From Anoxybacteroides tepidamans (GTDB taxonomy: Bacteria > Bacillota > Bacilli > Bacillales > Anoxybacillaceae), in contig NZ_JACHEP010000001.1 of the NCBI RefSeq assembly GCF_014201465.1, positions 166,833 through 230,832 on the forward strand: a stretch of DNA of 64,000 nt, in the 5' to 3' direction. The position numbers and the translations under genes are program-made. Positions 61,886 through 64,000 of this stretch are shown here, piece by piece. Positions within the stretch are counted from its first letter, which is position 1; each line of letters opens with the position of its first letter. The notes beneath the pieces were generated by a model that made no database searches, had not been told where the DNA came from, and saw nothing but the letters and a program-made list of their open reading frames with translations.

Positions 61886-62923
61886 TTATTTATGCATGCC
61901 AAGCGACTTCAACATATCGCTAATCAGCGTTTCTTGCTCTAGTAAAAACTGCGTAAACTCCTTTGAACCTTTGTAATCCGGTTGCCATCCTTGTTTCTCT
62001 AACTCTTCTTTCCATTTTTCATGCTCGGATAGTTTTTGAAATGTTTCTTCCCAAAACTTTTTCGCATCTGCAGACATTTCTTTCGGACCAAACACCCCTC
62101 GCCAAATTGTAAATTCTGCATCGAGGCCAAGTTCTTGCATCGTTGGGACATCTTTTAAATCTCCGTGAAGGCGTCCCGGCGCAGAAACAGCAAGTACTTT
62201 TACTTTTCCAGCTTTCACATACTCACCGACCGAGGAAGCATCTGTCGCAATAACATCTGCGTTTCCACCAAGAAGAGCGGCAATGGCCTCACCGCCACCA
62301 TCGTATGAAACGTATTTGACCACTTTCGGATCAATACCTGATTTATAAATTGGAAGGATCGCCACTAAATGGTCCATCGAACCTGGTGCCGATCCGCCAG
62401 CGATTGTGACAGACTTTGGATCTTTTTTAATTTCATCAAGTAACTGAGATAATGACTGGAATTGGGAATCAGCTTTGACAACGATCGCGCCAAAATCTTT
62501 CGTCAATTGCGCAAGCGGAGTAGTATCTTTATAGCCAAACGGGCTGTTCCCTTCTGCTTTTAAATTATTAATGATGATCGGCGGAGAATTGACAAATAGC
62601 TTATAATCATTTTTTGTATCTTGAGTGGCATACTCTGCCATAAACACTGCTCCACCGCCACCTGGTTTATTTTCCACCGTCATCGTTTGCTCAACAAGAT
62701 TAGTTTCACTTAATACTTTCGTAATCGCCCGTGCCGTTAAATCCCATCCCCCTCCAGCCCCTGAAGGAGCCACAATTACAATCGGTTTCGTCGGATAATC
62801 AGACTGCTTTTCAGATGCCTTCGTTGCCGTATTCGTTCCTTTTGTTGCCGAACTGCTTCCACATGCGCTAATAACTAACACAACCAACCCTATAACCAAC
62901 CAATTAACCCATTTTCTCACCAT
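61886..62923 (-). CDS. tctC: Tricarboxylate-binding lipoprotein TctC
   Basis: A 345-residue Bug-family receptor. The signal peptide has an ISAC lipobox; YPTKPIVIVAPSGAGGGWDLTAR is the family N-terminal signature, GGGGAVFMAEYA and the GSAPGSMDHL carboxylate-binding loop follow. First gene of tctCBA. AAGGGGGAAG precedes the ATG. A cre box lies directly upstream, so it should be catabolite-repressed. Confidence 0.94.
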   Translation of the reverse strand: MVRKWVNWLVIGLVVLVISACGSSSATKGTNTATKASEKQSDYPTKPIVIVAPSGAGGGWDLTARAITKVLSETNLVEQTMTVENKPGGGGAVFMAEYATQDTKNDYKLFVNSPPIIINNLKAEGNSPFGYKDTTPLAQLTKDFGAIVVKADSQFQSLSQLLDEIKKDPKSVTIAGGSAPGSMDHLVAILPIYKSGIDPKVVKYVSYDGGGEAIAALLGGNADVIATDASSVGEYVKAGKVKVLAVSAPGRLHGDLKDVPTMQELGLDAEFTIWRGVFGPKEMSADAKKFWEETFQKLSEHEKWKEELEKQGWQPDYKGSKEFTQFLLEQETLISDMLKSLGMHK

Positions 62924-62942
62924 TTTCTTCCCCCTTGTTTTT

Positions 62943-62956
62943 TGATAGCGTTTACA
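62943..62956 (+). promoter_or_regulatory. cre (CcpA) site before tctC
   Basis: TGATAGCGTTTACA differs from TGWAANCGNTNWCA at one position. It lies 20-33 bases upstream of the tctC start. Confidence 0.6.
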
Positions 62957-63036
62957 TATTCGGAAGTAATTATAGCAATAATTTTCTGAAAAATAAGTTT
63001 TTGAAAATAAAAATAATTTTGTGCATTTTGTGCATG

Positions 63037-63066
63037 AAAAAACACTCCTCTTACTGAAAGGGAGTG
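63037..63066 (-). terminator. Terminator-like hairpin in the tctC leader
   Basis: CACTCC (63043-63048) pairs with GGAGTG (63061-63066) and T6 follows on the minus strand. No minus-strand gene ends here, so it may attenuate tctCBA transcription from a promoter further upstream. Confidence 0.45.
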
Positions 63067-63307
63067 ATGAATATCTGTTTTCGGAAATAAAAATTTTTCC
63101 CTCTCATCACAAAGCGTACTTAACAAACGGTATATTTTACATACTAAAGATTACGTTTGTACAACTTTTCAGAGCGTGAATTAAACGTGGTCTAAAAAGT
63201 CAAGTGTAACTTTCGGTGAAACGCCATTTTGTTGTATATTTTTCTCACCCTTTGTCTTTTCTTGTCCACACAATTCCGTTATACTATGGAAAGAGGAGGT
63301 GAGTGAC

Positions 63308-63673
63308 GTGGAAGAGAAAACGATGCTGAAGGAAATTTTAAAAGCATTGGATTTGTTTGCATCAGACGTTCGTTCACAGATCACAGCGTTAGACAAAAAA
63401 GTGCAAACGTTAAGCGAGCAAATGCAAGAGATGAACGACCGATTCGAAGCAAAATTCGAACAAGTAAATGAGCGTATGCAAGAAATGAATGACCGATTCG
63501 AAAAACGAATCGATCAGCTCGAAGACGAAATGAAAACAAAATTTAGCCGAATAGAAGCGAAACTGGACGGTTGGCGAGTGGAATTGATCGAAACGCAAGA
63601 AACAGTCGACTTCTTTTCACACAAAACGCTTCAGCACGAACAAAAAATCCGCAAATTATCCCAGCAACAATAA
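63308..63673 (+). CDS. Hendecad-repeat coiled-coil protein, paralogue 4
   Basis: 121 residues from the GTG at 63308 (GGAGGTGA five bases upstream; an in-frame GTG at 63299 overlaps this site). The start MEEKTMLKEILKALDLF aligns with the other three paralogues. The middle is more diverged: two MQEMNDRFE units, then heptads (RIDQLEDEM, RIEAKLDG), and the tail ETQETVDFFSHKTLQHEQKIRKL. TATACT lies about 20 bases before the ribosome site. Confidence 0.83.
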   Translation: MEEKTMLKEILKALDLFASDVRSQITALDKKVQTLSEQMQEMNDRFEAKFEQVNERMQEMNDRFEKRIDQLEDEMKTKFSRIEAKLDGWRVELIETQETVDFFSHKTLQHEQKIRKLSQQQ

Positions 63674-63700
63674 CCTCGTCAGCTCATGTTTCTCACCATG

Positions 63701-63737
63701 GAAACCCCGCCTCCTAAACGGAAGCGGGGTTTCTTCA
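63701..63737. terminator. Bidirectional terminator between coiled-coil gene 4 and mtlD
   Basis: GAAACCCCGC (63701-63710) pairs with GCGGGGTTTC (63724-63733), followed by TTC. It lies between convergent genes. Confidence 0.8.
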
Positions 63738-64000
63738 CTTCTTAAGAACATCTACTTGTTCCTTGATTGCCAGCGCAAGCGGATGATCAGCCGACAATTG
63801 TGCGTATTGCAACAACGCTTCCTCGATTCCGCGTTCGTAGATTGTTTTCTGCAACTTGACTGCTTCTATGTCTTCTTTGTAGTCGAACAATAGAAGCGCG
63901 GCAATTCCTTTTACTAACCCTTGTGGAATTTCATCGAACAAATTGTAATATTGGGAAGCTGGGCTAACGAGGCGATCGTTCGCACCGAGCTTACGAATTG
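63735..64000 (-). CDS. mtlD: Mannitol-1-phosphate 5-dehydrogenase, C-terminal part
   Basis: The reverse strand is open from the right edge through [28 protein letters not shown] and a helical C-terminus, matching the end of MtlD (the RKL-DRL segment and the following GIAAA helix). The N-terminal NAD-binding part is outside the window. It oxidises mannitol-1-phosphate to fructose-6-phosphate. The identification rests on about 88 residues. Confidence 0.8.
   Translation of the reverse strand, partial: IRKLGANDRLVSPASQYYNLFDEIPQGLVKGIAALLLFDYKEDIEAVKLQKTIYERGIEEALLQYAQLSADHPLALAIKEQVDVLKK

Larger units (their letters stand above)
62924..63307. other. Gene-free stretch between tctC and coiled-coil gene 4
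   Basis: 384 bases holding the control signals of both divergent genes: a cre site, a minus-strand terminator-like hairpin and a TATACT -10 for gene 4. No ORF with a ribosome site was found. Confidence 0.6.

Overview
The window looks like chromosome of a spore-forming, moderately thermophilic Bacillaceae of the Anoxybacillus/Geobacillus/Parageobacillus group. This is an inference from gene content and style: strong GGAGG-type ribosome sites, frequent GTG/TTG starts, sigma-A promoters, a proline T-box upstream of proBA, TnrA/GlnR-type and CcpA (cre) boxes, an xpaC-telA pair and an FapA/Jag_N protein. No rRNA, tRNA, prophage or CRISPR was seen.

Layout. 1-5.6 kb: end of a short-chain dehydrogenase, acetoacetate-CoA ligase, feoA with a two-piece feoB, a histidine phosphatase. 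5.6-19 kb: a PAS-PAS-GGDEF-EAL c-di-GMP protein, a PCYCGC lipoprotein, DnaQ-like exonuclease plus a GlnD-like DUF294 nucleotidyltransferase, amtB with two TnrA/GlnR boxes, xpaC-telA, a SIMPL protein, a TcaA-like membrane protein, and a MocR regulator divergent from a pyridoxamine-phosphate-oxidase-like gene. 19.3-27.2 kb: a group-4 membrane [NiFe]-hydrogenase (Hyf/Hyc type) operon, hyfB-C-E-F-G-H-I plus an ArsR-type regulator; hyfG is broken by a frameshift. 27.3-28.1 kb: two of four paralogous hendecad-repeat coiled-coil genes (the others are at 56.0 and 63.3 kb).

28.2-40.4 kb: shikimate kinase and a LacI regulator, then a leftward catabolic operon: citryl-CoA-lyase-like protein, aldehyde dehydrogenase, zinc alcohol dehydrogenase, ThDP enzyme, cupin, an interrupted small gene, CaiB/BaiF CoA transferase and a TRAP transporter. 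Three identical palindromes and a cre box lie upstream. The enzymes suggest uptake of an organic acid, CoA activation, carbon-carbon cleavage and processing of a 2-oxo acid or aldehyde. I cannot match the set to a described pathway.

40.5-50.1 kb: an unrecognised polytopic permease, T-box-controlled proBA, a 5'-3' exonuclease and etfB-etfA-fixC-fixX, an EtfABCX-type electron-transfer (possibly bifurcating) system. A 406-bp IS200/IS605-type non-autonomous element sits exactly between the ribosome site and start codon of etfA; the original junction can be reconstructed base by base. 50.3-64 kb: a HAD phosphatase, a 134-bp cloverleaf-like palindromic element, an FapA/Jag_N protein, ilvD, an AEC permease, a CitAB/DctBR-type two-component system with tctCBA, and the end of mtlD.

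Main points for a second look: the orphan omega-RNA-like element in the etf operon, the four coiled-coil paralogues, the cloverleaf element, the TRAP/CoA-transferase/citryl-CoA-lyase operon with its triple operator, and several genes interrupted by a single lesion (hyfG, two small ORFs, possibly feoB).
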